A DNA stretch of 64,000 nucleotides, taken from Gammaproteobacteria bacterium. GTDB lineage: Bacteria > Pseudomonadota > Gammaproteobacteria > UBA6429 > Thiohalophilaceae. The stretch covers positions 1 to 64,000 of the forward strand of contig JAJRZT010000098.1 of the NCBI GenBank assembly GCA_024275115.1, in the 5' to 3' direction. The notes beneath the pieces are model-generated. The model did no database searches, was not told where the DNA came from, and was given only the letters and a program-made list of their open reading frames with translations. Below are positions 18,390 to 27,553 of the stretch, piece after piece (position 1 is the stretch's first letter; every line of letters begins with the position of its first letter). The position numbers and the translations under genes were made by a program.

Positions 18390-18478
18390 GATTTTTCCAG
18401 TTGTTCTTAAATCAATCTTAATTCAGATTGTATTGAATACCAATTATTATGTGTCCCAATGAGTATAAATTCCATTAT

Positions 18479-20131
18479 TTATGACTCAAGGTTACGGTAT
18501 TTTTCTCGTAAATTATTTCTAATCCAGATAGCAGCCAGGTTTAGAATAACAATAACCAGTACCAATAAAAATGAAGTGGCATAAACCAAAGGTCGCGCTG
18601 CTTCAACATTAGGGCTTTGGAAACCTACATCATAAATATGAAAACCCAGGTGCATAAATTTTCGATCCAGGTGTAAAAAGGGTGCGCTACCATCCAGGGG
18701 CAAGGATGGTGCAAGTTTTACCACGCCTACCAGCATAAGTGGTGCAACTTCACCGGCTGCGCGTGCAATGGCGAGTATCATGCCTGTCATCATGGCGGGG
18801 GTTGCCATGGGTATAATAATACGCCATAACGTTTCGGATTTGGTTGCTCCCAGTGCCAGGCTGCCTTCGCGTAATGATTTTGGTATGCGTGACAGACCTT
18901 CTTCAGTGGCAACAATAACGACCGGTACGGTCAGTATTGCCAGTGTGAGTGACGACCAGAGGATACCAGGGGTACCAAAGGTAGGGGTAGGCAGAGCCTC
19001 AGGATAAAAGAGTTGGTCTATTTCACCACCAAGGAAATAGATAAAGAAGCCCAAACCAAAAATACCATAAACAATAGAAGGAACCCCCGCCAGGTTATTA
19101 ACAGCAATACGTATAAGACGGGTTAGTGGCCCTTGTTTGGCATATTCGCGTAAATAGATAGCCGCGATAACACCACAGGGTGTTACCAGTATCGCCATCA
19201 GGATAACCATTAATACTGTGCCGAAAATAGCAGGGAAAATACCGCCTTCTGTATTGGCCTCACGCGGATCATCAAAAATAAATTCAGCCAGTTTTGAAAA
19301 ATAAGTACTTATTTTTTGTAAGAATGTCAGTGCATTTGGCTGGTAGGCTCGTACTATGGTTGCTAGTGGGATAACAACGTCTTGTCCGTCCATAATTTCG
19401 GCATTAACCGAGTAGGTGGTAATTTCTTTATAGAGTACAGCCAGTGATTTTTTATGTACTTCGTACTCTTTATACAGTTTAGCCTCTGATGCGCTAATTT
19501 CTGCCAGCGCCTCTTTGTCGTTAATACCTTGCAGCTCAAATTTTCGGCGTTCAAGACGGAACCGTTCGAGTTGATAGTTGATGCCACCAATTTCATTTTT
19601 TTCTATGTTACGGATCTTGTCGTGTAATTCATTTGTTTTATCAATGAGTGGTTGTAATTGTTGCCATGCTGCATCCTGTGTAGCAATAATTTTTCCGTTT
19701 TTTGTGATATTTTTAATGTAACCATAAAAGTTACCCCATTCACGTCGCTCAACCTGAATAATATTTTTCGGGTAGTTAATGGCTGTATTTTCAGGGAATA
19801 TAATCCAACGAAAATCACTGCCGAGCTTGTCGCGGTTACCCACTTTAAGCAGTGTGCGGGTAATAAACTCCTTGTCTGTTTTAATATTAATACCTGAATC
19901 CAGTAAACGCTGAATGGGTACTTCTTCTGTTTCAATAACCTCGCCAATCAATGTGATACGTTGCGAATTATTAACCAGTTCTGCCTGAATAACATGCGCC
20001 GGCCAGAAGTGGCTTAATCCTCGAACAGCAATAAGCAGCAATAAGCCAACCACAATAATAATACTGGTGCTAACGGCTGCGGCGTTTAACCATATCCATG
20101 GGTCACCACTTTTAAACCATTTTTTAATCAT
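18479..20131 (-). CDS. pstA: Phosphate ABC transporter permease PstA, long form
   Basis: Inner-membrane permease subunit of the phosphate importer. At 550 aa it is nearly twice the E. coli protein. After the first membrane helix (about 13-37) comes a charged, coiled-coil-prone insertion of roughly 230 residues, probably periplasmic. The standard five-helix permease core follows, including the EAA-like loop LPKSLREGSLALGATKSETLWRI. Long PstA and PstC pairs occur in various marine gammaproteobacteria. It overlaps the end of pstC by 4 bp. Confidence 0.95.
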   Translation of the reverse strand: MIKKWFKSGDPWIWLNAAAVSTSIIIVVGLLLLIAVRGLSHFWPAHVIQAELVNNSQRITLIGEVIETEEVPIQRLLDSGINIKTDKEFITRTLLKVGNRDKLGSDFRWIIFPENTAINYPKNIIQVERREWGNFYGYIKNITKNGKIIATQDAAWQQLQPLIDKTNELHDKIRNIEKNEIGGINYQLERFRLERRKFELQGINDKEALAEISASEAKLYKEYEVHKKSLAVLYKEITTYSVNAEIMDGQDVVIPLATIVRAYQPNALTFLQKISTYFSKLAEFIFDDPREANTEGGIFPAIFGTVLMVILMAILVTPCGVIAAIYLREYAKQGPLTRLIRIAVNNLAGVPSIVYGIFGLGFFIYFLGGEIDQLFYPEALPTPTFGTPGILWSSLTLAILTVPVVIVATEEGLSRIPKSLREGSLALGATKSETLWRIIIPMATPAMMTGMILAIARAAGEVAPLMLVGVVKLAPSLPLDGSAPFLHLDRKFMHLGFHIYDVGFQSPNVEAARPLVYATSFLLVLVIVILNLAAIWIRNNLREKYRNLES

Positions 20132-22407
20132 AATGAACTGTACTTCTTACGTAAGCGATGGCGAACAATTTCCGCGGCGGTATTAAAGATAAAAGTAAAC
20201 AGGAACAGTACCAATGCGGCAAGGAATAAAATACGGTAATGCGTGCTGGCTACTTCAGCTTCAGGTACTTCAACAGCGATATTGGCCGACAAGGTCCGCA
20301 TACCCTGGAAGATACTAAAGTCCATGACAGGTGTGTTACCGGTTGCCATTAAGACAATCATGGTTTCACCCACGGCACGCCCCATTCCGATCATAACAGC
20401 AGAAAAAATCCCTGGGCTTGCGGTTAAAATAACAACCCGAATCAATGTTTGCCATGGTGTTGCACCTAGTGCTAGTGAGCCAAACGTTAAATGTTTGGGG
20501 ACACTGAATATGGCATCTTCGGCAATTGAAAATATGGTTGGAATAACGGCAACGCCCATTGCTATTCCTACAACCAGTGCGTTGCGTTGATCAAAGTCCA
20601 TCCCCAGTGATTCTTTTAACCAGAGCTGGATGTTGCCATCGAAGAAAAAGACTTCAAGTTGCGGGCTTAACGATAAAGCAACCCAGCCGAGGAAAAAGAT
20701 AACCGGGATTAGTAGAGCCGCATGCCAGCCATCGGGAACCTGTAGTCGGATTTTTTTAGGCAGCGTCTGCCAGCCAAAAGAAAATAGTAAAATGCCCATG
20801 GGCATAACAATAAGCAGGCTAAACACTCCCACCAGATTTTCTTCCAGAAAAGGTGCCAGCCATAAACCAGCAAGAAAACCTAATATAACCGTAGGCAACG
20901 CTTCCATAATTTCAATGCTGGGCTTAACAATGGCACGCATTTTCGGAGCCATGAAATATGCAGTATAAATAGCGCCCATAATGGCAAGCGGAATAGCAAA
21001 TAACATAGCGTAAAAGGCCGCTTTTAGTGTGCCAAAGGCCAGTGGCATAAAGCTGTATTTAGGCTCAAAGTCATTGTCGGCTGAAGATGACTGCCATGTG
21101 TATTCCGGCTCAGTGTAGCTTTCGTACCAGACCTGTTCCCATAATATAGCCCAGGATATTTCTGGGTGTTCATTCTCGATATGCCACGTTGTTATTTCTT
21201 TATTGTTCGCCGTGATTAAAAAGTCGGCGCGTGGTGAAAGTGCGATATGTTGAATGGACATTTCAGGGATAACAACATTCAGCACTTCACGTTTTGCAGT
21301 ACTGTTGAAAATAGCGATTTGCCCATCGCGGGTAACTGAGACAAAGCCTTTACGGCGTTGTTCTGTTTCAATATCAATAATGCCACTTTGTTGCTGGTTA
21401 AAGGAGCGGATAAAAGTTAAATGGGGGATATTGTCGGCATTAACTGGAAACCACTGTGCAATCTCCCCCTCATTATTACCCACCAGGATTGAAATACCAC
21501 CGGTTAAAAATGTAAAGCTGGTTAAGGTTTGGTTATCTTTTAGTAAATGGACTTTTTCAATAACATTAATATTGTCCTCTTCACTAATATCAATAACCGT
21601 GATTTCACCGGACTTTGTCGCAATGTAGGCGATACGTTGTTGCGGCTCGATAAGAATAGACTGAGCTCCCTGTATTTTTGGCAAGTCAACAATGGTTTTT
21701 GTAAATTCGGCTGAGGTTTCTTCGTCTTCTTCTTCGAGTAAGCCGGACGACTCTCTTTGCAACAGAACCATCAATATACGGTTGTCGTCGGTGATGGCTA
21801 TAATTCTGGCCTGCTCATCATTTTGCTGGTAGGCAACGTCAATCAGCGCCTGTTTTTTGTTGTCAACAAGAATGGGTTTCTTACCAGCAGGGTAAATAAT
21901 TTCTGGCTCAATATGCATTTTGTCGTCAGGGTAACTGATCCTGAAATGGTGTTTTGCTATCAGTACCCGGCCATTCGATAAACCAAAAATAACCGTGTTA
22001 TTCACAAGTTGAGATATTTTAAAACTGGTGACTTTTGCTTTGTTGTTGGCCAGTAGATCAATTTGTTTTATCTGCTTGCCTGTGCGGGTATCAAAAAATA
22101 ACGCATAGCCTTTATTGGTGTATTGCACCGCAATTTTGTTTTGTTCTTCAACTGCGAGGTGCAAGGTTTGGCCGTAATGGGTGTTGACGGGAAAACTGTT
22201 TACTTCTGAAATATCGGCACTTTTAAAGAGCGGGTAGACGGTATAAACGAGGTAGAAAAAGATCAGTAAAATCGTGATAATAACGCCAATACCACCGACT
22301 GCCATATAAAAAGCGGTTAGTTTATCTTTGAAGGTGCGTATCTGGGCACGGGATAACTTAGGGAAATTGAGATGATTAAGAAGTTGCATAATGCGAAGTG
22401 TAGACAC
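20128..22407 (-). CDS. pstC: Phosphate ABC transporter permease PstC, long form with beta-rich periplasmic insert
   Basis: The second Pst permease subunit, 759 aa versus about 320 in E. coli. A first membrane helix (about 33-57) is followed by about 370 residues rich in short beta strands with repeated hydrophobic/Asp patterns, suggestive of a beta-propeller facing the periplasm. The membrane permease core then runs from about 460, with the loop PKHLTFGSLALGATPWQTLIRV. The open frame begins at GTG 22407, but a Pho box lies at 22411-22430, so the ATG at 22389 is the more plausible start. Confidence 0.94.
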   Translation of the reverse strand: MSTLRIMQLLNHLNFPKLSRAQIRTFKDKLTAFYMAVGGIGVIITILLIFFYLVYTVYPLFKSADISEVNSFPVNTHYGQTLHLAVEEQNKIAVQYTNKGYALFFDTRTGKQIKQIDLLANNKAKVTSFKISQLVNNTVIFGLSNGRVLIAKHHFRISYPDDKMHIEPEIIYPAGKKPILVDNKKQALIDVAYQQNDEQARIIAITDDNRILMVLLQRESSGLLEEEDEETSAEFTKTIVDLPKIQGAQSILIEPQQRIAYIATKSGEITVIDISEEDNINVIEKVHLLKDNQTLTSFTFLTGGISILVGNNEGEIAQWFPVNADNIPHLTFIRSFNQQQSGIIDIETEQRRKGFVSVTRDGQIAIFNSTAKREVLNVVIPEMSIQHIALSPRADFLITANNKEITTWHIENEHPEISWAILWEQVWYESYTEPEYTWQSSSADNDFEPKYSFMPLAFGTLKAAFYAMLFAIPLAIMGAIYTAYFMAPKMRAIVKPSIEIMEALPTVILGFLAGLWLAPFLEENLVGVFSLLIVMPMGILLFSFGWQTLPKKIRLQVPDGWHAALLIPVIFFLGWVALSLSPQLEVFFFDGNIQLWLKESLGMDFDQRNALVVGIAMGVAVIPTIFSIAEDAIFSVPKHLTFGSLALGATPWQTLIRVVILTASPGIFSAVMIGMGRAVGETMIVLMATGNTPVMDFSIFQGMRTLSANIAVEVPEAEVASTHYRILFLAALVLFLFTFIFNTAAEIVRHRLRKKYSSL

Positions 22408-22410
22408 TTT

Positions 22411-22430
22411 TTATGACAGTTTTATGACAA
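22411..22430 (-). promoter_or_regulatory. Pho box upstream of pstC
   Basis: On the minus strand the sequence reads TTGTCATAAAACTGTCATAA: two TGTCATA units 11 bp apart, near-identical to the PhoB consensus. A possible -10 TACACT lies at 22402-22397, which would place the transcript start within a base or two of the ATG at 22389. Confidence 0.85.
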
Positions 22431-22583
22431 ATAGGGTTAATCAAGATTAAAAATAAGGTTAGCAATATCAGTAAGTTATGGATTATTTTCATGTAGTTCG
22501 GATGCGGCATAGCGAAATCTGGGGAGCTGCTATAAATATTTTCCGGATTACATTTTATTTCATCCTGGCTACTAAAATAAGCG

Positions 22584-22624
22584 CCTGAATAAGAAACCCC
22601 GCTAAGCGGGGTTTCTTATTCAGG
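22584..22624 (-). terminator. Hairpin terminator between pstS and pstC
   Basis: A perfect 19-bp stem with a 3-nt loop (CCCCGC/GCGGGG core with flanking AAGAAA/TTTCTT). It begins 12 bp after the pstS stop. It likely ends or attenuates the pstS transcript, allowing higher binding-protein than permease expression; the separate Pho box before pstC fits this. Confidence 0.85.
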
Positions 22625-22635
22625 CAGGTTAAAGC

Positions 22636-23613
22636 TTATTTTATCCTGTTAAGGTACTTGCGGATCACCTTGCTGCTTAGAGGTATGTAACCATCTTTAA
22701 TAACCACTTTTTGTCCTGACTTAGAAAGAATCATTTTAACAAATTCATGCTCTAGAGGTGCAAGTGGCTTGTTAGGTTTTTTGTTAACATAAACATAAAG
22801 GAAGCGGCTTAAAGGGTATTTACCCCTGGCTACATTTTCATTTGATGCTGTAATAAAAGGTTTCCCTGGTTTTTTTGTTAACGCAACAGTGCGGATCCCC
22901 GATGTTTTATAGCCAATACCGGAGTAACCTATACCATTAAGTGATGTTGATACAGATTGAACAACAGATGCGGAGCCTGGTTGTTCGTTTACAGTTGACT
23001 TGTAGTCACCCTTGCACAAGGCTTTCTTTTTAAAATAGCCATAAGTGCCGGATACTGAGTTACGACCAAAGATTTGTAAAGCCCGGTTTTTCCATGCGCC
23101 GGTTAACCCCAGGTCACCCCAGGTATTCACTTTACGTTTATAACCACATTTACGTGTTGAAGAAAATATGGCATCGACTTGTGGAATAGTTAAACCTTTA
23201 ATGGGGTTATCTTTATGGACATAAACGGCCAGGGCATCAATGGCAACTGGAATAGCCATGGGTTTGTAGCCAAACCTTTTTTCGAAAGCCTGTAATTCCT
23301 TGTCTTTCATTTTACGACTCATTGGGCCAAAGTTAGATGTACCCTCTGTTAAGGCTGTCGGTGCAGTTGAAGAGCCGGCAGCCTGTATCTGAACATTTAT
23401 ATTAGGGTATAAGCGTTTAAATTCTTCAGCCCATAATGTCATTAAGTTGGCTAAAGTATCTGAACCCACACTGGAAATATTACCTGATATGCCACTGGCT
23501 TTTTGATAAGCTGGTATATTGCTGTCAATTTTTACGGCAGCCTGTGCCGATGATGCGAATGCAATCTGGCTGGAAAGTAAACCAATGCTTGCTATGGTTA
23601 AAAATTTTTTCAT
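22636..23613 (-). CDS. pstS: Periplasmic phosphate-binding protein PstS
   Basis: The solute-binding protein of the phosphate importer. The 325-aa precursor has a Sec signal peptide ([25 protein letters not shown]). Binding-site segments include [37 protein letters not shown] and [15 protein letters not shown]. These SGT-type segments are characteristic of the PstS subgroup that partners long-form PstC/PstA. A Pho box lies 118 bp upstream and a strong hairpin follows the stop codon. Confidence 0.95.
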   Translation of the reverse strand: MKKFLTIASIGLLSSQIAFASSAQAAVKIDSNIPAYQKASGISGNISSVGSDTLANLMTLWAEEFKRLYPNINVQIQAAGSSTAPTALTEGTSNFGPMSRKMKDKELQAFEKRFGYKPMAIPVAIDALAVYVHKDNPIKGLTIPQVDAIFSSTRKCGYKRKVNTWGDLGLTGAWKNRALQIFGRNSVSGTYGYFKKKALCKGDYKSTVNEQPGSASVVQSVSTSLNGIGYSGIGYKTSGIRTVALTKKPGKPFITASNENVARGKYPLSRFLYVYVNKKPNKPLAPLEHEFVKMILSKSGQKVVIKDGYIPLSSKVIRKYLNRIK

Positions 23614-23730
23614 GAGAACACTCCTAAAATTAAAATAGTATTAATATAGATTTGAGACACTTGATTTATTTTTAAAAGGTCTCATGTTTATTATCTATGC
23701 GCAGATTATGTGGTTAGATTATGAATAGTT

Positions 23731-23760
23731 TATGACGTTATTGTGACAATTGTATGACAA
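23731..23760 (-). promoter_or_regulatory. Pho box upstream of pstS
   Basis: The minus strand reads TTGTCATACAATTGTCACAA followed by TAACGTCATA. This is three TGTCA-like units at 11-bp spacing, matching a tandem PhoB-binding site with one extra half-unit. Confidence 0.85.
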
Positions 23761-23789
23761 GCCTGTTGGATGAATTAGTCAGGGCTTTT

Positions 23790-25085
23790 TTAATGTTTAA
23801 CCAGCCGTGTTGTTGGAAAAATGCAGCGGAAGGTGCTACCAACATTGACCTTACTGGTAATTTCTAACCGGCCATCATGGCGTTCGACTATGTGCTTTAC
23901 AATAGCAAGCCCCAGCCCGGTTCCCCCGGACTCCCGTGAGCGGTCAACATTAACCCGGTAAAAGCGTTCGGTAAGGTGTGGAATATGTTGCATGGGAATG
24001 CCATGACCACTGTCGGTAACACTAAAGATCATCTGCTTGTCTATTTCTTCCCATAAAATCAAAATATGACCTTTACCTGGTGTATAGCGAACTGCATTGT
24101 TGACCAAATTAGAAAATAGACTATACAACTCTTCGTAGTTGCCGCTGATATTGGATCTGGTATTAATGTTTAATTCAATATCATGCTTTTTATCATCGCT
24201 TAGCACAATGGCCGACTCTTTAATGGCGATTAGCAGAGCAGATATATCGATTTCATTGTCATGCTGGTCGGTTGGGCGTGTTTCCAGTTTCGACAGAGAC
24301 AGCAAGTCACTTACCAGCCGTTCCATGCGTTTTGACTGGCGATACATGGTGTTGATAATTTTACGTAGCTTATCTGGGTCGCTGGGCAAGTTATGTTGCA
24401 TGGTTTCCAGATAACCGGAAATAACAGTAATGGGTGAGCGCAGTTCATGCGATGCATTGGCCACAAAGCTGCTACGCATTTCTTCGAGCTTGCTAATGTG
24501 ACTTATATCCCGGCAGATAATAAGTATCTGGCCTTTTACATAGGGAATAATCTGCACAGCCAGTTGTTTTGCCGGGTGTTCAGGTGAGGGTATGTTGAGT
24601 ATCTGGTGATAATCTTGTTTGTTCAGGTACTTCATAAATTCCGGGGTACGTATTAAATTACTAATGGGTTGTTTCATGTCTTCCGGGTAACGTATCCCTA
24701 CCAATGATTCGGCAGCATTATTGGACCAGTCAATTTGCTGGTGTTTGTTCAGGATAATCATGGCATCTGGCAAGGCCGTGGTTGCATCCTGAAAACGTAG
24801 AATGGTTTCTTTTAGAATAAGTTTGTTCTTAGCGTGTGTTTTTTCCATTAAAAAAAGTTCATGAAAAATTTCACCCCAGTAACCTCGTCCTTCTGGTAAA
24901 GGTTCGTTTTTTCGGTGTAACAGCCAGTGGTGCAGCTTTGAAATATTTAAAAATGTAAAAATAATGTATGCAAATAAAACGATGCTGATAAATAATACTG
25001 AAAGGTCAAAGGTCGAACCAATCACGGCCGCAAAAAAGATTAAAAAAGCCAGGAACCAGAGTTCACGTTGAAATTGAGGGTGCAT
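23790..25085 (-). CDS. phoR: Phosphate regulon sensor histidine kinase PhoR
   Basis: A 431-aa membrane kinase that phosphorylates PhoB when phosphate is scarce. Two N-terminal membrane helices (about 10-50) lead to a PAS domain (about 90-190, DAMIILNKHQQIDWSNNAAE). Next come the HisKA H-box FVANASHELRSPITVISGYL and a HATPase domain with N-box LFSNLVNNAVRYT, G1 VTDSGHGIP and G2 GGTGLGLAIV. It overlaps the stop of phoB by one base and runs as phoB-phoR. Confidence 0.96.
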   Translation of the reverse strand: MHPQFQRELWFLAFLIFFAAVIGSTFDLSVLFISIVLFAYIIFTFLNISKLHHWLLHRKNEPLPEGRGYWGEIFHELFLMEKTHAKNKLILKETILRFQDATTALPDAMIILNKHQQIDWSNNAAESLVGIRYPEDMKQPISNLIRTPEFMKYLNKQDYHQILNIPSPEHPAKQLAVQIIPYVKGQILIICRDISHISKLEEMRSSFVANASHELRSPITVISGYLETMQHNLPSDPDKLRKIINTMYRQSKRMERLVSDLLSLSKLETRPTDQHDNEIDISALLIAIKESAIVLSDDKKHDIELNINTRSNISGNYEELYSLFSNLVNNAVRYTPGKGHILILWEEIDKQMIFSVTDSGHGIPMQHIPHLTERFYRVNVDRSRESGGTGLGLAIVKHIVERHDGRLEITSKVNVGSTFRCIFPTTRLVKH

Positions 25086-25780
25086 TACTGTGTTGACAAC
25101 CGATAGCCCGCGCCGCGCACTGTTTGAATCAAGTTCTGGTTATTCGATGATTCCAGCGCTTTACGTAACCGCCGTATATGCACATCAACCGTGCGTTCTT
25201 CAACATAAACGTTGTCGCCCCATACTCCATTAAGTAATTGTTCGCGGCTGTAAACGCGTTCGGGGGAGCGCATAAAAAAAGCAAGCAGGTTATATTCGGT
25301 TGGGCCGAGGGTAATCGTTTCACCATTGGACGAAACCCGGTGTGAGGTATTGTCCAGCATCAGGTTTGCAACATTTAATATTTCATTGGAGCGGGTATTG
25401 GAGGTTCTGCGCAGCAGTGCCCGAATACGTGCTTTAAGTTCTTCTGTTGAAAAGGGCTTGCCGAGATAATCGTCTGCACCACTGTCCAGGCATTCGAGCA
25501 TATTTTCTTCTTCTGTTTTTGCAGTCAGCATGATTACCGGTATTGCATTTGTTTTGTCATTGCGCCGCAGGCTTTTTATATATTGAATACCGCTAATGCC
25601 CGGCATCATCCAGTCCAGTAAAATTAAATTGGGTAATTGCTGGTTTAATTTTACTTCTGCCTTATGTGCATCGCTAGCCTCCAGGCAATAGTAGTCATTT
25701 TCCAGCGACATGCATATCATTTCGCGGATCGCGTATTCGTCATCAACGATTAAAATAGTGGGTTTGTTTATATTGGCCAT
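25085..25780 (-). CDS. phoB: Phosphate regulon response regulator PhoB
   Basis: An OmpR/PhoB-class transcription factor of 231 aa. The receiver has the acidic pocket VDDEYAIRE, phospho-acceptor Asp in LILLDWMMPG and the lysine in YLGKPFS. The C-terminal winged helix (about 130-231) contains TLGPTEYNLLAFFMRSPERVYSRE and ERTVDVHIRRLRKAL. A candidate Pho box about 21 bp upstream suggests autoregulation. Confidence 0.97.
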   Translation of the reverse strand: MANINKPTILIVDDEYAIREMICMSLENDYYCLEASDAHKAEVKLNQQLPNLILLDWMMPGISGIQYIKSLRRNDKTNAIPVIMLTAKTEEENMLECLDSGADDYLGKPFSTEELKARIRALLRRTSNTRSNEILNVANLMLDNTSHRVSSNGETITLGPTEYNLLAFFMRSPERVYSREQLLNGVWGDNVYVEERTVDVHIRRLRKALESSNNQNLIQTVRGAGYRLSTQ

Positions 25781-25800
25781 AACGGGTATTTAAGCAAAGG

Positions 25801-25820
25801 TATATGACATATTTATTACA
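25801..25820 (-). promoter_or_regulatory. Candidate Pho box upstream of phoB
   Basis: On the minus strand TGTAATAAATATGTCATATA has two TGTMATA-like units 11 bp apart, 21 bp before the phoB ATG. It is weaker than the pstS and pstC boxes. Confidence 0.5.
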
Positions 25821-25900
25821 TTAGAAATCATAGCGTTTTACAAAACTTTTTTGTATGTACTTTAGTGGTGAAAAGTTATTTATTGAAGCACATTTCTAGT

Positions 25901-25930
25901 TTGATGTGTCAAAATTAAGAATAGTATAGT
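25901..25930 (+). promoter_or_regulatory. Predicted sigma70 promoter upstream of the candidate sRNA
   Basis: TTGATG (25901-25906) and TATAGT (25925-25930) with an 18-bp spacer, on the plus strand, divergent from phoB. No protein-coding gene starts immediately downstream. Confidence 0.45.
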
Positions 25931-25936
25931 GAATAA

Positions 25937-26153
25937 AATCAAATACATAGAATATCATAATATACTAATGCCAATTTTATGTCACAAATAAAAGTAAAAG
26001 GTGAACTAACTGCCTGATCCTGTGTCTTATTTATTGTGAATATTAGTATTTAATGTTGGCACAGGAACTGCAGTATTAAAATTGTAATATTTATGATTCT
26101 CCTTAGGTTAGGTAAACTTCAGGGCACTTCTTCCAAAGTGCCCTTTCTTTTTG
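25937..26153 (+). ncRNA. Candidate small RNA between phoB and the Nudix gene
   Basis: A gene-free stretch of about 460 bp (25781-26239) separates divergent phoB and the Nudix gene. Within it a promoter-like sequence near 25901-25930 and a strong intrinsic terminator at 26121-26153 frame a possible transcript of roughly 215 nt. Inside, CCTGTG and CACAGG (about 26017 and 26057) can pair. No open reading frame of convincing quality lies in this interval. I do not recognise the RNA family. Confidence 0.4.
26121..26153 (+). terminator. Intrinsic terminator without an upstream plus-strand gene
   Basis: AGGGCACTT and AAGTGCCCT form a 9-bp stem around a 6-nt loop, followed by TTCTTTTT. The nearest upstream plus-strand gene is the PilZ gene nearly 10 kb away, so it should terminate a local transcript. 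Confidence 0.8.
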
Positions 26154-26239
26154 CAGACACTTATAATATTTCTGTCTGTGCTAACCGCCTTTTCAATATT
26201 GTCTATTGCACAATCAGTTTTGATTGATAGACTTACTCT

Positions 26240-26794
26240 ATGCCAGTACTTGAATCCAAAACCATTTTTACAGGCCAGATCATTAAGCTCAATCAGGAAA
26301 AGGTATGCTTACCTGATAACACGGTTGATGATCTCGAAATTATTTATCACCCAGGTGGTGCAGCCATTGTTGCGGTTAATAACAGCAACCAAGTTTGTCT
26401 GTTACGCCAGTACCGCCATGCAATGCGTGACTGGGTTTGGGAAGTACCCGCTGGCATATTGGAAGCCAATGATATTTCGCCAATGAAGCGCGCACAACAG
26501 GAACTACAGGAAGAAAGTGGTTGCACTGCAACGCAGTGGGTTGAGTTGGGTGAAATACAAAGTTCCCCAGGTATTCTCTCAGAAAAAGTTTATTTGTTTC
26601 TGGCAAAAGAGCTGAGCTATGGAGAACAGAGTCTGGAACAAGGCGAAGTACTCGAAGTACACTGGGTTGATTTTAACAAAGCGTTACAACAAGTACAGGA
26701 TGGTGAAATCAACGATGCAAAAACATGCATTGCATTGTTTAGAGCTGCTAAGTTTAATCAATTATATACCGTCAACGGGGTATGCCCCCGCTGA
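26240..26794 (+). CDS. Nudix hydrolase, ADP-ribose pyrophosphatase-like
   Basis: A 184-aa protein of the Nudix superfamily, which cleaves nucleoside diphosphates linked to other groups. The catalytic box is AGILEANDIS...AQQELQEESG (about 72-95) with the EExG glutamates intact, though the usual Arg before EL is Gln. The upstream region LLRQYRHAMRDWVWEVPAG is typical of the ADP-sugar pyrophosphatase branch. The last 11 residues (QLYTVNGVCPR) and the stop codon are supplied by a copy of a dispersed repeat beginning at 26758, so the original C-terminus was probably replaced. Confidence 0.85.
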   Translation: MPVLESKTIFTGQIIKLNQEKVCLPDNTVDDLEIIYHPGGAAIVAVNNSNQVCLLRQYRHAMRDWVWEVPAGILEANDISPMKRAQQELQEESGCTATQWVELGEIQSSPGILSEKVYLFLAKELSYGEQSLEQGEVLEVHWVDFNKALQQVQDGEINDAKTCIALFRAAKFNQLYTVNGVCPR

Positions 26795-26876
26795 CGACCA
26801 ACGTGGGAGAGCTCCGCTTCTCCCCGAAACCCCAACGGTTTTGTGCCCGCCGCAAGCGGACGGGGAATTTAGATTA
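26758..26876 (+). repeat. Dispersed multi-hairpin repeat, copy A
   Basis: About 119 bp from TCAATTATATA to GGAATTTAGATTA. It contains three stem-loops: CGTCA...TGACG around CGGGG/CCCCCG, GGGAGA/TCTCCC, and CCCGCCGC/GCGGACGGG. The same sequence recurs at 34153-34265, 37263-37385 and (shortened) 40296-40383. This copy overlaps the end of the Nudix gene. Confidence 0.9.
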
Positions 26877-26947
26877 AATTTAGAGATGAGGCCAGAACAC
26901 CATTATTTGTAATGCTAATGTTGAACGTGTTCTGCCCCCATTATAGA

Positions 26948-27553
26948 TTACAGTTTATCCGCTTTGTCACTCAGGTAAGCAGCAACACCATCGGGTGTTG
27001 CGGTCATGCCTTTATCACCCTGATTCCAACCAGCAGGACAAACTTCACCGTGTTCTTCGGTGAACTGGAGCGCATCAACCATGCGAATCATTTCGTCCAC
27101 GTTTCGACCGAGCGGCAGGTCGTTAACCACTTGATGACGCACCATGCCTTCTTTATCGATAAGAAATGAACCGCGGAATGCGACAGCACCGTCGGGTGTT
27201 TCAACGTCATAGGCTTTACAGATTGTATGTGTCATATCGGCAACCAGTGTATAGCCAAGCTGGCCGATACCGCCATCTTTAATATCGGTGTTGCGCCATG
27301 CGTTGTGGGCAAAGTGGCTATCAATAGAAACGCCAATCACTTCAACATTGCGTTTTTTGAATTCATCCAGACGGTGATCAAATGCGATTAATTCAGACGG
27401 ACAGACAAAGGTAAAATCCAGTGGATAGAAAAACACAACGGCATATTTGCCTTTGATAGAGTCTTTAAAGTTATAGCTATCGACAATTTCACCATTGCCG
27501 AGAACGGCAGGTGCCGTAAAATCAGGCGCTTCGCGGCCTACGAGTACACTCAT
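26948..27553 (-). CDS. Typical 2-Cys peroxiredoxin (AhpC/Prx1 type)
   Basis: A thiol peroxidase of 201 aa that reduces hydrogen peroxide and organic peroxides. The peroxidatic cysteine lies in FYPLDFTFVCPSE (near residue 51) and the resolving cysteine in HGEVCPAGW near 170. The segment AFRGSFLIDKEGMVRH is the family GSF motif. No AhpF-type reductase gene is adjacent, so a thioredoxin system probably recycles it. It is divergent from the HDAC-like gene over 241 bp. Confidence 0.94.
   Translation of the reverse strand: MSVLVGREAPDFTAPAVLGNGEIVDSYNFKDSIKGKYAVVFFYPLDFTFVCPSELIAFDHRLDEFKKRNVEVIGVSIDSHFAHNAWRNTDIKDGGIGQLGYTLVADMTHTICKAYDVETPDGAVAFRGSFLIDKEGMVRHQVVNDLPLGRNVDEMIRMVDALQFTEEHGEVCPAGWNQGDKGMTATPDGVAAYLSDKADKL

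Noticed and set aside
26151-26486. 111-aa plus-strand ORF overlapping the Nudix gene start
   Set aside because: It overlaps the Nudix coding region in another frame and begins inside an intrinsic terminator; shadow frame.
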